A stretch of DNA of 64,000 nt from Gaiellasilicea sp033857955 (GTDB taxonomy: Bacteria > Actinomycetota > Thermoleophilia > Gaiellales > Gaiellaceae), in assembly GCA_033857955.1 (NCBI GenBank), contig JAWVCW010000029.1, forward strand, positions 1 to 64,000, written 5' to 3'. Both the position numbers and the translations under genes were made by a program. This document shows, one piece after another, positions 57,092 through 63,283 of this stretch (position 1 is its first letter; each line of letters begins with the position of its first letter). Under the pieces are notes generated by a model. That model saw only the letters and a program-made list of their open reading frames with translations. It did not search any database and had not been told where the DNA came from.

Positions 57092-57164
57092 AGCGGACGG
57101 CCCGGATCGAACGGGCGACCTCCGGGGTGGCGTCCCGGCGCTCTGCCAGTTGAGCTACGTCTGC
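57092..57164 (-). tRNA. tRNA-Gly (GCC) with non-standard C33
   Basis: Acceptor GCAGACG/CGTCCGC with one A-C mismatch. D-arm GCTCAACTGGCAGAGC. Anticodon stem CCGGG/CCCGG with loop ACGCCAC, giving GCC but with C instead of the near-universal U33. T-arm GCCCG-TTCGATC-CGGGC. Confidence 0.7.
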
Positions 57165-57168
57165 GTGA

Positions 57169-57242
57169 CACGCCCGGCTGGAGTCGAACCAGCGACCTCT
57201 GCCGTCGCAGAGCAGCGCTCTGATCCACTGAGCTACGGGCGT
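57169..57242 (-). tRNA. tRNA-Arg (GCG), rare anticodon
   Basis: Perfect acceptor ACGCCCG/CGGGCGT, D-arm GCTCAGTGGATCAGAGC, anticodon stem CTGCT/GGCAG with loop CTGCGAC (anticodon GCG), T-arm GCTGG/CCAGC. Bacteria normally read CGC with an inosine-modified ACG tRNA. Confidence 0.8.
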
Positions 57243-57261
57243 TCGAGCGTTGAACGAGAGG

Positions 57262-57334
57262 AGCCTCCGGCAGGAGTTGAACCCGCACCTCGGCCGTACA
57301 AAGGGCGCGTGCTTGCCGTTGACACTACGGAGGC
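57262..57334 (-). tRNA. tRNA-Thr (TGT)
   Basis: Perfect acceptor GCCTCCG/CGGAGGC. Anticodon stem CGCCC/GGCCG with one C-C mismatch, loop TTTGTAC (anticodon TGT). T-arm GCGGG-TTCAACT-CCTGC. Confidence 0.82.
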
Positions 57335-57351
57335 GGGCAGCGGGCGACGAA

Positions 57352-57420
57352 GTCGCCCCCTTAGGGGTCTTCGCGCGGTCGGGAAGCTGCTCCCGCAGAT
57401 TCCCGACCCTGCGCAACAGA
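57352..57420 (-). ncRNA. Structured array repeat, copy 2
   Basis: About 69 nt between tRNA-Thr and tRNA-Ala. Stem 57377-57390 pairs with 57395-57408 (13 pairs, one G-A mismatch), loop TCCC (GGGA, GNRA-type, on the minus strand). Flanking boxes GGGGTCTTCGCGC and CTGCGCAACAGA are shared with copy 1. A further perfect hairpin GGGCGAC-GAA-GTCGCCC overlaps its left side (57342-57358). Confidence 0.75.
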
Positions 57421-57424
57421 TCAG

Positions 57425-57496
57425 TGGAGACGGCGGGAGTCGAACCCGCACCTCCTCGGTGCAAACGAGGTGCTCTGCCACCAGAGCTGCATCCCC
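57425..57496 (-). tRNA. tRNA-Ala (TGC)
   Basis: Acceptor GGGGATG/CGTCTCC (two wobble pairs), anticodon stem CCTCG/CGAGG with loop TTTGCAC (anticodon TGC), T-arm GCGGG-TTCGACT-CCCGC, discriminator A. Confidence 0.92.
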
Positions 57497-57504
57497 AGGG
57501 AAGG

Positions 57505-57585
57505 TGTGGACGGGTGGAGCCGAACCACCACAGCCGGAGGCAACGCGGTTACAGCGGGCCGAGCTCGCCCGTGCTCAGCGTCCAC
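57505..57585 (-). tRNA. tRNA-Tyr (GTA)
   Basis: Class II. Perfect acceptor GTGGACG/CGTCCAC, D-arm GAGC...GCTC, loop CTGTAAC (anticodon GTA) on an imperfect stem, extra arm, T-arm GGTGG-TTCGGCT-CCACC. Confidence 0.88.
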
Positions 57586-57611
57586 ACGTGAGATGGGATT
57601 GGCGGCCGCGA

Positions 57612-57678
57612 AGCGGCCCTTCAGGGGTCTCTGCGCGGCCGGGAACCTGCTTCCGCCGATCTCGAACGTGCGCCAGAG
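57612..57678 (-). ncRNA. Structured array repeat, copy 3 (degenerate)
   Basis: About 67 nt between tRNA-Tyr and tRNA-His. It keeps GCGGCCCTTCAGGGGTCT, CTGCGCGGCCGGGAA, a TTCC loop (GGAA, GNRA-type, on the minus strand) and TGCGCCAGAG, but the stem has several mismatches. Confidence 0.6.
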
Positions 57679-57680
57679 AG

Positions 57681-57753
57681 GGCGGCCGACCGGATTCGAA
57701 CCGGTACTGCGAAGCTCACAACCTCGGGTGCTGACCGTTACACCACGACCACC
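57681..57753 (-). tRNA. tRNA-His (GTG)
   Basis: Acceptor GTGGTCG/CGGCCGC with an extra 5' G (G-1) and discriminator C, as required for tRNA-His. Anticodon stem CGAGG/CTTCG with loop TTGTGAG (anticodon GTG). T-arm ACCGG-TTCGAAT-CCGGT. Confidence 0.93.
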
Positions 57754-57783
57754 ACGGAGTCCCTCGCGTCCCTGGCCGCGAGG

Positions 57784-57857
57784 CGGGGACGACCGGACTC
57801 GAACCGGCGACCTCTCGCCTGACAAGCGAGTGCTCTGCGCAGCTGAGCTACGCCCCC
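57784..57857 (-). tRNA. tRNA-Asp (GTC)
   Basis: Acceptor GGGGGCG/CGTCCCC, anticodon stem CTCGC/GCGAG with loop TTGTCAG (anticodon GTC), T-arm GCCGG-TTCGAGT-CCGGT, discriminator G. Confidence 0.93.
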
Positions 57858-57864
57858 GGGGCGA

Positions 57865-57938
57865 TGGCGCGGGTGGGATTCGAACCCACGATCTCGAGCT
57901 CATGAGGCTCGCGAGGACAGCCGCTCCTCTACCGCGCG
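57865..57938 (-). tRNA. tRNA-Met (CAT)
   Basis: Acceptor CGCGCGG/CCGCGCC, unpaired at position 1-72 (C-C). D-arm GAGG...CCTC. Anticodon stem CGAGC/GCTCG with loop CTCATGA (anticodon CAT). T-arm GTGGG-TTCGAAT-CCCAC. The C1 mismatch recalls initiator tRNA, but the anticodon stem lacks the three G-C pairs of initiators, so elongator or Ile2 identity is open. Confidence 0.85.
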
Positions 57939-57943
57939 TCGGA

Positions 57944-58018
57944 TCTGGCCGGCAGGAGTCGAACCTGCGATCTCCGGCGCCCGAAGCCGGCGGGGTGGCC
58001 CTTCTCCCCCACAGCCAG
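57944..58018 (-). tRNA. tRNA-Pro (CGG)
   Basis: Acceptor CTGGCTG/CGGCCAG, anticodon stem CCGGC/GCCGG with loop TTCGGGC (anticodon CGG), T-arm GCAGG-TTCGACT-CCTGC, discriminator A. Confidence 0.9.
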
Positions 58019-58024
58019 ACGAAG

Positions 58025-58098
58025 TTCCCCCGGCGGGATTCGAACCCGCAGCTTCCGGGTTGAGAGCCCGGCGTCATCGCCAGTTCGACCACGGGGGC
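58025..58098 (-). tRNA. tRNA-Glu (CTC)
   Basis: Acceptor GCCCCCG/CGGGGGA (first pair mismatched), D-arm GTC...GAC, anticodon stem CCGGG/CCCGG with loop CTCTCAA (anticodon CTC), T-arm GCGGG-TTCGAAT-CCCGC. Confidence 0.88.
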
Positions 58099-58120
58099 AA
58101 GAGACACAGGGGCGAGAGAG

Positions 58121-58191
58121 CTCCGGCGGCAGGGATCGAACCTGCGCTTCGCGATTAACAGTCGCGCGTCTCACCACTCGACCACACCGGA
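58121..58191 (-). tRNA. tRNA-Asn (GTT)
   Basis: Acceptor TCCGGTG/CGCCGGA, anticodon stem CGCGA/TCGCG with loop CTGTTAA (anticodon GTT), T-arm GCAGG-TTCGATC-CCTGC, discriminator G. Confidence 0.93.
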
Positions 58192-58212
58192 ACGAGTACC
58201 TCGCGCCTCCGG

Positions 58213-58290
58213 CGTGGCGCTGAGCGTGCCGGGCCGGAGGGGATAGTGCGTGAGCACAGACTCGGAGAGCCCGGTGCGCTCAGCGCCACG
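58213..58290 (-). repeat. 22-bp inverted repeat between tRNA-Asn and tRNA-Ser
   Basis: Arms 58213-58234 and 58269-58290 (CGTGGCGCTGAGCGTGCCGG and its near-complement) pair over 22 bp with two mismatched positions around a 34-nt loop. Flanking GC-rich segments (CCTCGCGCC, GGGCGCGAGG) can extend the pairing to most of the 135-nt intergenic space. Confidence 0.75.
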
Positions 58291-58326
58291 AGGCGGCGCC
58301 GGAGCCCGGCTCCGCCGGGCGCGAGG

Positions 58327-58411
58327 CGGAAGGGGAGGGAGTCGAACCCTCAAAGCCGGCAAAGGCCCGCCCGTTTTCGAGACGGGGTACCGCACCAGTG
58401 GCAGCCCTTCC
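58327..58411 (-). tRNA. tRNA-Ser (CGA)
   Basis: Class II with long variable arm. Perfect acceptor GGAAGGG/CCCTTCC, anticodon stem CCCGT/ACGGG with loop CTCGAAA (anticodon CGA), T-arm GAGGG-TTCGACT-CCCTC, discriminator G. Confidence 0.94.
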
Positions 58412-58415
58412 AGAG

Positions 58416-58489
58416 TGGCCCCGGCAGGCATCGAACCTGCAACCGCCCGAGTAAGAATCGGGAGCTCTGCCGAGTTGAGCTACGGAGCC
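58416..58489 (-). tRNA. tRNA-Lys (CTT)
   Basis: Acceptor GGCTCCG/CGGGGCC, D-arm GCTCAACTCGGCAGAGC, anticodon stem CCCGA/TCGGG with loop TTCTTAC (anticodon CTT), T-arm GCAGG-TTCGATG-CCTGC, discriminator A. Confidence 0.93.
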
Positions 58490-58499
58490 GAGAGAGAAA

Positions 58500-58571
58500 T
58501 GTGGCCGGCAGGAATCGAACCTGCGGCGCCCCGCGTTTCAGGCGAGCGCTCTACCGCTGAGCTACAGCCAC
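58500..58571 (-). tRNA. tRNA-Phe (GAA)
   Basis: Acceptor GTGGCTG/CGGCCAC, D-arm GCTCAGCGGTAGAGC, anticodon stem CTCGC/GCGGG with loop CTGAAAC (anticodon GAA), T-arm GCAGG-TTCGATT-CCTGC, discriminator A. Confidence 0.92.
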
Positions 58572-58885
58572 GAGGGAGGAACGCAAGATGTCATGCCGGA
58601 GCGAGCAGATCCTGCGCTTCGCGACGCGTCTTGCGGAAGTAGGCCGCAGTGCTTCGGCGCGTACGAGACCGCGAACTGACGGAGCTCGGTCGAGGCTTCA
58701 TCGACCACCAGAACCGGATACACGACGAGGCTGCTCCCCAGACCTCGCGGAATCCTCGTCTTGCCAGCCAAAGCGACCGCGACAACGTCGTCGCCGAGTG
58801 TCCGCAGTTCCTCGGGAACTGAGCGACCATGCCCGGCGGTGATCGCAACGACCGTCTCCACGACCCCGAACCGCGTGAGCTTCAC
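58562..58885 (-). CDS. 107-aa ORF of unknown function within the tRNA array
   Basis: GTG 58885; the start is uncertain. It has a plausible globular pattern with alternating strands and helices (FGVVETVVAITAGHG, LGDDVVAVALAGKTRIPRGL, SLVVYPVLVVDEASTELRQF). The final residues and the stop run into the 5' end of tRNA-Phe, so the real end may differ. It lies between tRNA-Val and tRNA-Phe on the array's strand. No family recognised; no convincing ribosome site, which lowers confidence. Confidence 0.4.
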   Translation of the reverse strand: MKLTRFGVVETVVAITAGHGRSVPEELRTLGDDVVAVALAGKTRIPRGLGSSLVVYPVLVVDEASTELRQFAVSYAPKHCGLLPQDASRSAGSARSGMTSCVPPSWL

Positions 58886-58930
58886 CTCTCGGCGCCGGGC
58901 ACACAAGACTGCTCCGGACGATGGGCTCTC

Positions 58931-58960
58931 CTCGCTCTGCCATCTGAGCCACCCCCCTAC
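58931..58960 (-). pseudogene. tRNA 5'-half fragment
   Basis: On the minus strand GTAGGGGGGTGGCTCAGATG followed by GCAGAGCGAG is a good tRNA acceptor strand and D-arm. No anticodon arm or T-arm follows, so it is probably a tRNA relic next to tRNA-Val. Confidence 0.45.
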
Positions 58961-58980
58961 GAGTAGGGGCGGTCGACCAG

Positions 58981-59053
58981 TGGGCGAAGCCGGAATCGAA
59001 CCAGCGGCCTCCTCTTTGTAAGAGAGGCGCTCTACCTGCTGAGCTACACGCCC
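58981..59053 (-). tRNA. tRNA-Val (TAC)
   Basis: Acceptor GGGCGTG/TTCGCCC (one T-T mismatch), D-arm GCTCAGCAGGTAGAGC, anticodon stem CCTCT/AGAGG with loop CTTACAA (anticodon TAC), T-arm GCTGG-TTCGATT-CCGGC, discriminator A. Confidence 0.88.
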
Positions 59054-59058
59054 GTGAG

Positions 59059-59129
59059 CTCCGGGACAAGGACTCGAACCTCGATCGCCACGTTCAGAGC
59101 GTGGTGTCCTGCCGTTAGACGATCCCGGA
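59059..59129 (-). tRNA. tRNA-Gln (CTG)
   Basis: Perfect acceptor TCCGGGA/TCCCGGA, D-arm GTCTAACGGCAGGAC, anticodon stem CCACG/CGTGG with loop CTCTGAA (anticodon CTG), T-arm CGAGG-TTCGAGT-CCTTG. First tRNA of the array in transcription order. Confidence 0.93.
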
Positions 59130-59814
59130 AAGAGGCCGGCCAAACCCGACCGCTCCGTCCATCTCCCTGTCCAGGAGATCGACGCAGCAGGCACGGTCTG
59201 CGGGCAGAAAGAGGTGCGTATGTCACGCTGGCCAAAGCCAAGCGATGTTGTCTAAGCCACTCGCCAACTCTTCGACCCTGGATCATCGTCTTGCGACGGC
59301 GTCCTACGTGGAGGAGCTTTGGAGCCCGACCCTTGCGCGCACTTTGAACAATTCGCATGCTAAAGCAAGCGCTTCATTGCAGCGTCATGTTTCACGCTGA
59401 CGCGCAGAGGGTCTTTCTCTCTCAGGCGGGGCCTCGGTTCGATCTAGGTCTTCTTCAAGCTGGGCATCATCCTTTTCAGTACCTGTTCGATTTTGGTTCC
59501 GAAACGACGAGGGCGACCCGTTGGGTCGCCCTCGCTCAAGCTGCTATGCGCCTAGTTGCCTAGCGCAAACACCTCGTCGCGAGGGCCGGCTGATCGCCGA
59601 ACTGGGTACCCGTCTCGACGGGCCTGTGCCAGCACGGTTCAGCCGACGCGGCCGTAGCCGCTCGGGAAAGGTACAAACGGGTGTTGATGGACATCAGCAT
59701 CTCCGCGTCGGAGAATAGACGAAACCACCACGAATGGCAAGTGCTTCTCTTGTAAAGATATTCCCGATCGCGTACGGATGACACTGGAATGAATCCGGTA
59801 TCTTCCGCGGCTCA
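59130..59814. other. 685-nt region with no recognised gene, upstream of the tRNA array
   Basis: Visibly less GC-rich than its surroundings, with runs such as TTTGAACAATTCGCATGCTAA. The open frames here are short and lack coding character. It must contain the promoter of the minus-strand tRNA array and the 3' end of the gene at 59815. The only clear structure is the hairpin at 59508. A hairpin ATCTCC-loop-GGAGAT near 59160 resembles a tRNA anticodon arm but has no T-arm. Confidence 0.6.
59508..59534 (-). terminator. Strong hairpin between the array and the ABC export operon
   Basis: CGAGGGCGACCC-GTT-GGGTCGCCCTCG: perfect 12-bp stem with a 3-nt loop. On the minus strand it is followed by TCGTTTCGG, a weak U-rich tail, so it could terminate the operon that ends at 59815. 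Confidence 0.65.
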
Positions 59815-60363
59815 TTACACGACACGTATGCGCACTCTCCGGCCACGCCGCCGCCGCTGGACGCGGACGGCGAGTGCGAGCAATGCGATTCCACCGGGGA
59901 CGCCGAGCGCGATCGGGAGGACCCCGCCGGAGTTCAGGGTCTTTCGCGACGTGGCGTCGAAGCGGAGCGCGCGGCTCGTCGCAGGCGTCCCCGCCCCACT
60001 CTGAGGCACAACCGTGACGTAGGCCGCGAGCGAGCCGCCGTTGACCGCCTTGACCCGCCAGCGCACCGCCCGCGACCCGCCGGGCGGGATCGGATGGAGG
60101 TAGTGCGTGCGGTCCGACGACCAGTCTTCGGGGTCGACGTAGAGACCTGGTTTCAGGCTGAGGATGTTCAGGTGGGCGACCAGCGTGCCGGTTGGACCCG
60201 TACCGCGGTTCGCGACGGTGGTCGTGAAGGAGAAACTCCGGCCGAGTGACGTCGAGACGCGCGTACGGTCGATGCCGACGACGACCTCGCCGGCGCTCGC
60301 GACCGGCACGAGCGCGAGCGCGAGTGCGACTGCGACCAGCGCCAGGAGGAGACGCCTCCTCAC
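59815..60363 (-). CDS. Secreted, C-terminally membrane-anchored protein (NEW3/DUF11-like domain)
   Basis: 182 residues. The signal peptide is LLLALVAVALALALVPVASA; an immunoglobulin-like beta domain (about 25-135) has the pattern FSFTTTVANRGTGPTGTLVA and IPPGGSRAVRWRVKAVNGGS. A C-terminal transmembrane helix (GGVLPIALGVPGGIALLALA) and an Arg-rich tail follow. GTG 60363 overlaps the upstream permease stop by 4 nt, so it belongs to that export operon, perhaps as an extracytoplasmic accessory. Confidence 0.75.
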   Translation of the reverse strand: MRRRLLLALVAVALALALVPVASAGEVVVGIDRTRVSTSLGRSFSFTTTVANRGTGPTGTLVAHLNILSLKPGLYVDPEDWSSDRTHYLHPIPPGGSRAVRWRVKAVNGGSLAAYVTVVPQSGAGTPATSRALRFDATSRKTLNSGGVLPIALGVPGGIALLALAVRVQRRRRGRRVRIRVV

Positions 60364-61118
60364 GACCTGGAGCCGCCGTGCAACGAGATCGACCGCGCCG
60401 CAGCGATTGCAGCCGCCGCGAAGACGGCCGCGCCGAGCACCGGCGAGAGGAGCCACGATGCGTCGTGGCTCCATGCGTGGCTGTCGACGACGATCTTCCC
60501 GATGTAGTGCTCGCCTGCCGTCAGCGGATTGACTCGCAGCAGAAAGTCGCCGAGCCACCCCTGCTGCGCGCTCGTCGGGAACTGCGTCGGCGCGAACAGC
60601 ACCAGCAGGAGCAGGAGACTCACGGAGAGGCTGACGCGGTTCGAGCGCGAGACGCTGCTGATCAGGACGCCGAGCGAGGCGAGGAAGACAGCGACCAGCG
60701 TCCCGACGACGAGGCCGGCCGCGAGCGCTTCGCTGACGACGCCGATCCCGCGGCCGAGGTACCAGACGTACGGGACCGTGACCGCGAACGCGCCGATCCA
60801 GAGTGAGAGCGCGGCGGCGAGCTTGCCGGCAACGAGCTGTTGCCGCGAGATCGGGGTCACGAGGAGGCTCTCGAGCGTGCCTCGCTCGCGCTCGCCGCTG
60901 ATCGTGTCGGCGGCGGCGAGCAACGCCAGGAGCGCGCCGACCGCGACCGCCACCTGAAGCGTCAGGTTCACCGACTCGCGCTGCTCGAGATAGTTGAGCG
61001 CCTGGTTCGTCGCGACGAGGTACGAGACGACGCTGAGCAGCAGGCTGAGCGCGAGGGTGAGACCGAGCGCACGGCCGCCGAGCCAGTGATCGCGCAGCTC
61101 CTGTCCGGCGACGATCAT
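60360..61118 (-). CDS. ABC-2 type transporter permease (NosY-like)
   Basis: 252 residues with about six transmembrane helices. The signature ADTISGERERGTLESLLVTP, followed by ISRQQLVAGKLAAA, is typical of ABC-2/NosY permeases. It overlaps the ATPase gene by 1 nt and the secreted protein gene by 4 nt. Cargo unknown. Confidence 0.88.
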   Translation of the reverse strand: MIVAGQELRDHWLGGRALGLTLALSLLLSVVSYLVATNQALNYLEQRESVNLTLQVAVAVGALLALLAAADTISGERERGTLESLLVTPISRQQLVAGKLAAALSLWIGAFAVTVPYVWYLGRGIGVVSEALAAGLVVGTLVAVFLASLGVLISSVSRSNRVSLSVSLLLLLVLFAPTQFPTSAQQGWLGDFLLRVNPLTAGEHYIGKIVVDSHAWSHDASWLLSPVLGAAVFAAAAIAAARSISLHGGSRS

Positions 61119-62062
61119 CAGCCGGCACCGGTCATGGCGAGGAAGGCGTCACTCAGGCGCGCGCCCTCGAGCTCGAACGCGAGGACGGGAACGTCCGCCT
61201 CGGCGAGCGCAAGCAGTGCCGCGCTCCCGGACTCTTCGCCTGCGCTCGTGAACACGACCACCAGCCAACCGGGCTGCCCGTCGGCGCGCTCGACGGTCTC
61301 GACCCCGTTCGCGCGGACGAGCGCGCCGAGCGCGTCCTCGACCCGTTCCGCTCGCACCCGCACGCGGGCGCTCCGCGGCGCCGCGGCCATGCGCGCGACC
61401 TCCGAGACCGTTCCCTCCGCCGCGACACGGCCTCGATTCAGGATCAGCACCCGGGTGCAGAGCTCCTCCACCTCGGCGTGCAGATGCGTGCTGAGGAGAA
61501 CCGTCGCGCCACGCTCCTCGGCGAGACCGCGGACGAGCGCGAGCACCTGCCGCTGTCCGGCCGGGTCGAGCCCGAGCGTCGGCTCGTCGAGGAAGACGAC
61601 CTGGGGGTCGTTCACGAGTGCGCGGGCGAGCCCGAGTCGCTGGCGCATCCCGCGGCTGTACGTGGTGACGAGCGAGTGCCCGCGCTCCGTCAGGCCGGCT
61701 TCGGCGAGCAGAGCCGTGGCGACCGCCGCCGCGCTCGCCCGGCTCTGGCCGTAGAGGCGGCCGTAGAAGCGAAGGAACTCCTCGCCGGTCTGCTGCTCCG
61801 GATAGCCGGCGCTCTCCGGCAGCACGCCGATGATCTTCCTGATCTCGGCCGGCCGCGTGTGCGGCGTGCGCGCGACCTGGAAGCTGCCCCTGGTGGGCGA
61901 GAGGATCGTCGTCAGGACGCGGATCGCGGTCGTCTTGCCCGCCCCGTTCGGGCCGAGCACGCCGAGGATCTCGCCGGCCTCGACCGCGAAGCTCAGATCC
62001 TCGACCGCGACGAGCGACGCGTACTCCTTGCGGACGCCGTGAGCCTCGACAACAGCGCTCAT
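61118..62062 (-). CDS. ABC transporter ATP-binding protein (CcmA/NosF type)
   Basis: 314 residues. Walker A GPNGAGKT in VLGPNGAGKTTAIRVL, signature YSRGMRQRLGLARAL, Walker B VVFLDEPTLGLDP, H-loop STHLHAEVEELC, then a C-terminal domain of about 90 residues (RVEDALGALVRANGVETVER) typical of this exporter group. It pairs with the ABC-2 permease directly downstream. Confidence 0.92.
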   Translation of the reverse strand: MSAVVEAHGVRKEYASLVAVEDLSFAVEAGEILGVLGPNGAGKTTAIRVLTTILSPTRGSFQVARTPHTRPAEIRKIIGVLPESAGYPEQQTGEEFLRFYGRLYGQSRASAAAVATALLAEAGLTERGHSLVTTYSRGMRQRLGLARALVNDPQVVFLDEPTLGLDPAGQRQVLALVRGLAEERGATVLLSTHLHAEVEELCTRVLILNRGRVAAEGTVSEVARMAAAPRSARVRVRAERVEDALGALVRANGVETVERADGQPGWLVVVFTSAGEESGSAALLALAEADVPVLAFELEGARLSDAFLAMTGAG

Positions 62063-62071
62063 GACCGACGC

Positions 62072-63283
62072 CTACTCGTAGCGCAACGCCGCAATCGGAT
62101 CGAGGCGCGCCGCGCGGCGCGCGGGGTAGAAGCCGAAGAAGAGACCGACCGTGACGGCGACGGCAAACGCCAGTACGAGTGACCTGGGCGCGACGAGCGT
62201 CTGCCAGCCGGCGAACCTGCCGATCAACCGCGTCGCCAGGATCCCGACGAGCAGCCCCGCGACGCCGCCGGAGGTGCTGAGCACGACCGCCTCGATCAGG
62301 AACTGGGTCTGCACGGCACGGGGATCGGCTCCGACCGACTTGCGGATTCCGATCTCGCGCGTCCGCTCGCGGACAGATACGAGCATCATGTTCATGATCC
62401 CGATCCCTCCGACGAGCAGGGCGATCCCGCCGAGCGCGAACGTCAGCAGGCGGAAGGTCCCGGTCGCCTTCTGCGCCTCCTTCACAAACTGCGCCTGGTC
62501 CTCGGCCGAGAAGTCGTCGGCGTAGGAGGCTGGCAGGTTGTGGTCGCGCCGGAGGAGCTCGGTGATCGCGTCCATCGTCACCTCGATCTGCTTCTCGCTG
62601 CGAACGCGGACGCCGACGCTCTTCGTCGTCGTGCCGCCGAGCAGGACACGGAGGACGACGGGCAGCGGGACGAAGAGGCGATTGTCGAGACTCTCGCCGC
62701 TCAGCTTTCCTTTCCGCGCCTGCACGCCGATCACCTCGAACTCGTGGCTGCCGACCCGGACGGCCTCTCCGATCGGGCTCCGGCCGGGAAAGAGCCTCGC
62801 CGCCGGCACGGTGCCGAGCACCATGACACTGCGGCCGAAGCTGACATCGGCGGCCGAAAGCAAGCGCCCACTCCCGGCGGCCTGGTTGTAGATGGCTGCG
62901 TAGGGCGGCGTGATCCCGAAGAGCCGGGTGACCGTGTGGTTGCGGCCGGCCGAGACCGTCAGGCTTTCGATGTCCTGGTGCGGGGCGACTGCGTCGACCG
63001 TCGGCAACTTCGCGATCGCCGCCACGTCCTCCGGGGTGATCGTCCGTTCGGTTGCCGACTGGCCCGTGCCGATCGTGGTGAACTCGCCGTCCACGAGCAC
63101 GACGTTGGCGCCGAGGCGGCGGATGCTGTCCCCGACCTCCTTCTGTGCACCCGCGCTGACGGCGGTGACGGCGACGAGGGACGCGACGCCGACCACGACC
63201 CCGAGCGCGGTCAGCATCGCCCGGAACCAGTTCACGCGCAGCGCCGCGAGCGCGATCCGGAACTGCTCGAGCGTCGCCGTCAT
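62072..63283 (-). CDS. MacB/FtsX-family ABC transporter permease
   Basis: 403 residues. N-terminal helix in NWFRAMLTALGVVVGVASLVAV, a large periplasmic MacB-PCD domain (about 45-260), then three helices with GGIGIMNMMLVSVRERTREIGIRK, the FtsX signature, and C-terminal PARRAARLDPIAALRYE. It couples an ATPase to transport or mechanical work across the envelope. It overlaps the ATPase gene by 4 nt. Confidence 0.93.
   Translation of the reverse strand: MTATLEQFRIALAALRVNWFRAMLTALGVVVGVASLVAVTAVSAGAQKEVGDSIRRLGANVVLVDGEFTTIGTGQSATERTITPEDVAAIAKLPTVDAVAPHQDIESLTVSAGRNHTVTRLFGITPPYAAIYNQAAGSGRLLSAADVSFGRSVMVLGTVPAARLFPGRSPIGEAVRVGSHEFEVIGVQARKGKLSGESLDNRLFVPLPVVLRVLLGGTTTKSVGVRVRSEKQIEVTMDAITELLRRDHNLPASYADDFSAEDQAQFVKEAQKATGTFRLLTFALGGIALLVGGIGIMNMMLVSVRERTREIGIRKSVGADPRAVQTQFLIEAVVLSTSGGVAGLLVGILATRLIGRFAGWQTLVAPRSLVLAFAVAVTVGLFFGFYPARRAARLDPIAALRYE

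Noticed and set aside
56149..57678. Repeats in the tRNA array as a CRISPR array
   Set aside because: Only three copies, far apart, separated by tRNA genes, with stems that differ in sequence; no cas genes.
58861..58972. Complete twenty-first tRNA in the stretch before tRNA-Val
   Set aside because: A good acceptor strand and D-arm are present, but no anticodon stem can be formed and the GGTTCG further on belongs to the 107-aa reading frame; listed only as a fragment.
59140..59200. tRNA-Val (GAC) suggested by hairpin ATCTCC-loop-GGAGAT
   Set aside because: No T-arm consensus and no matching acceptor ends.
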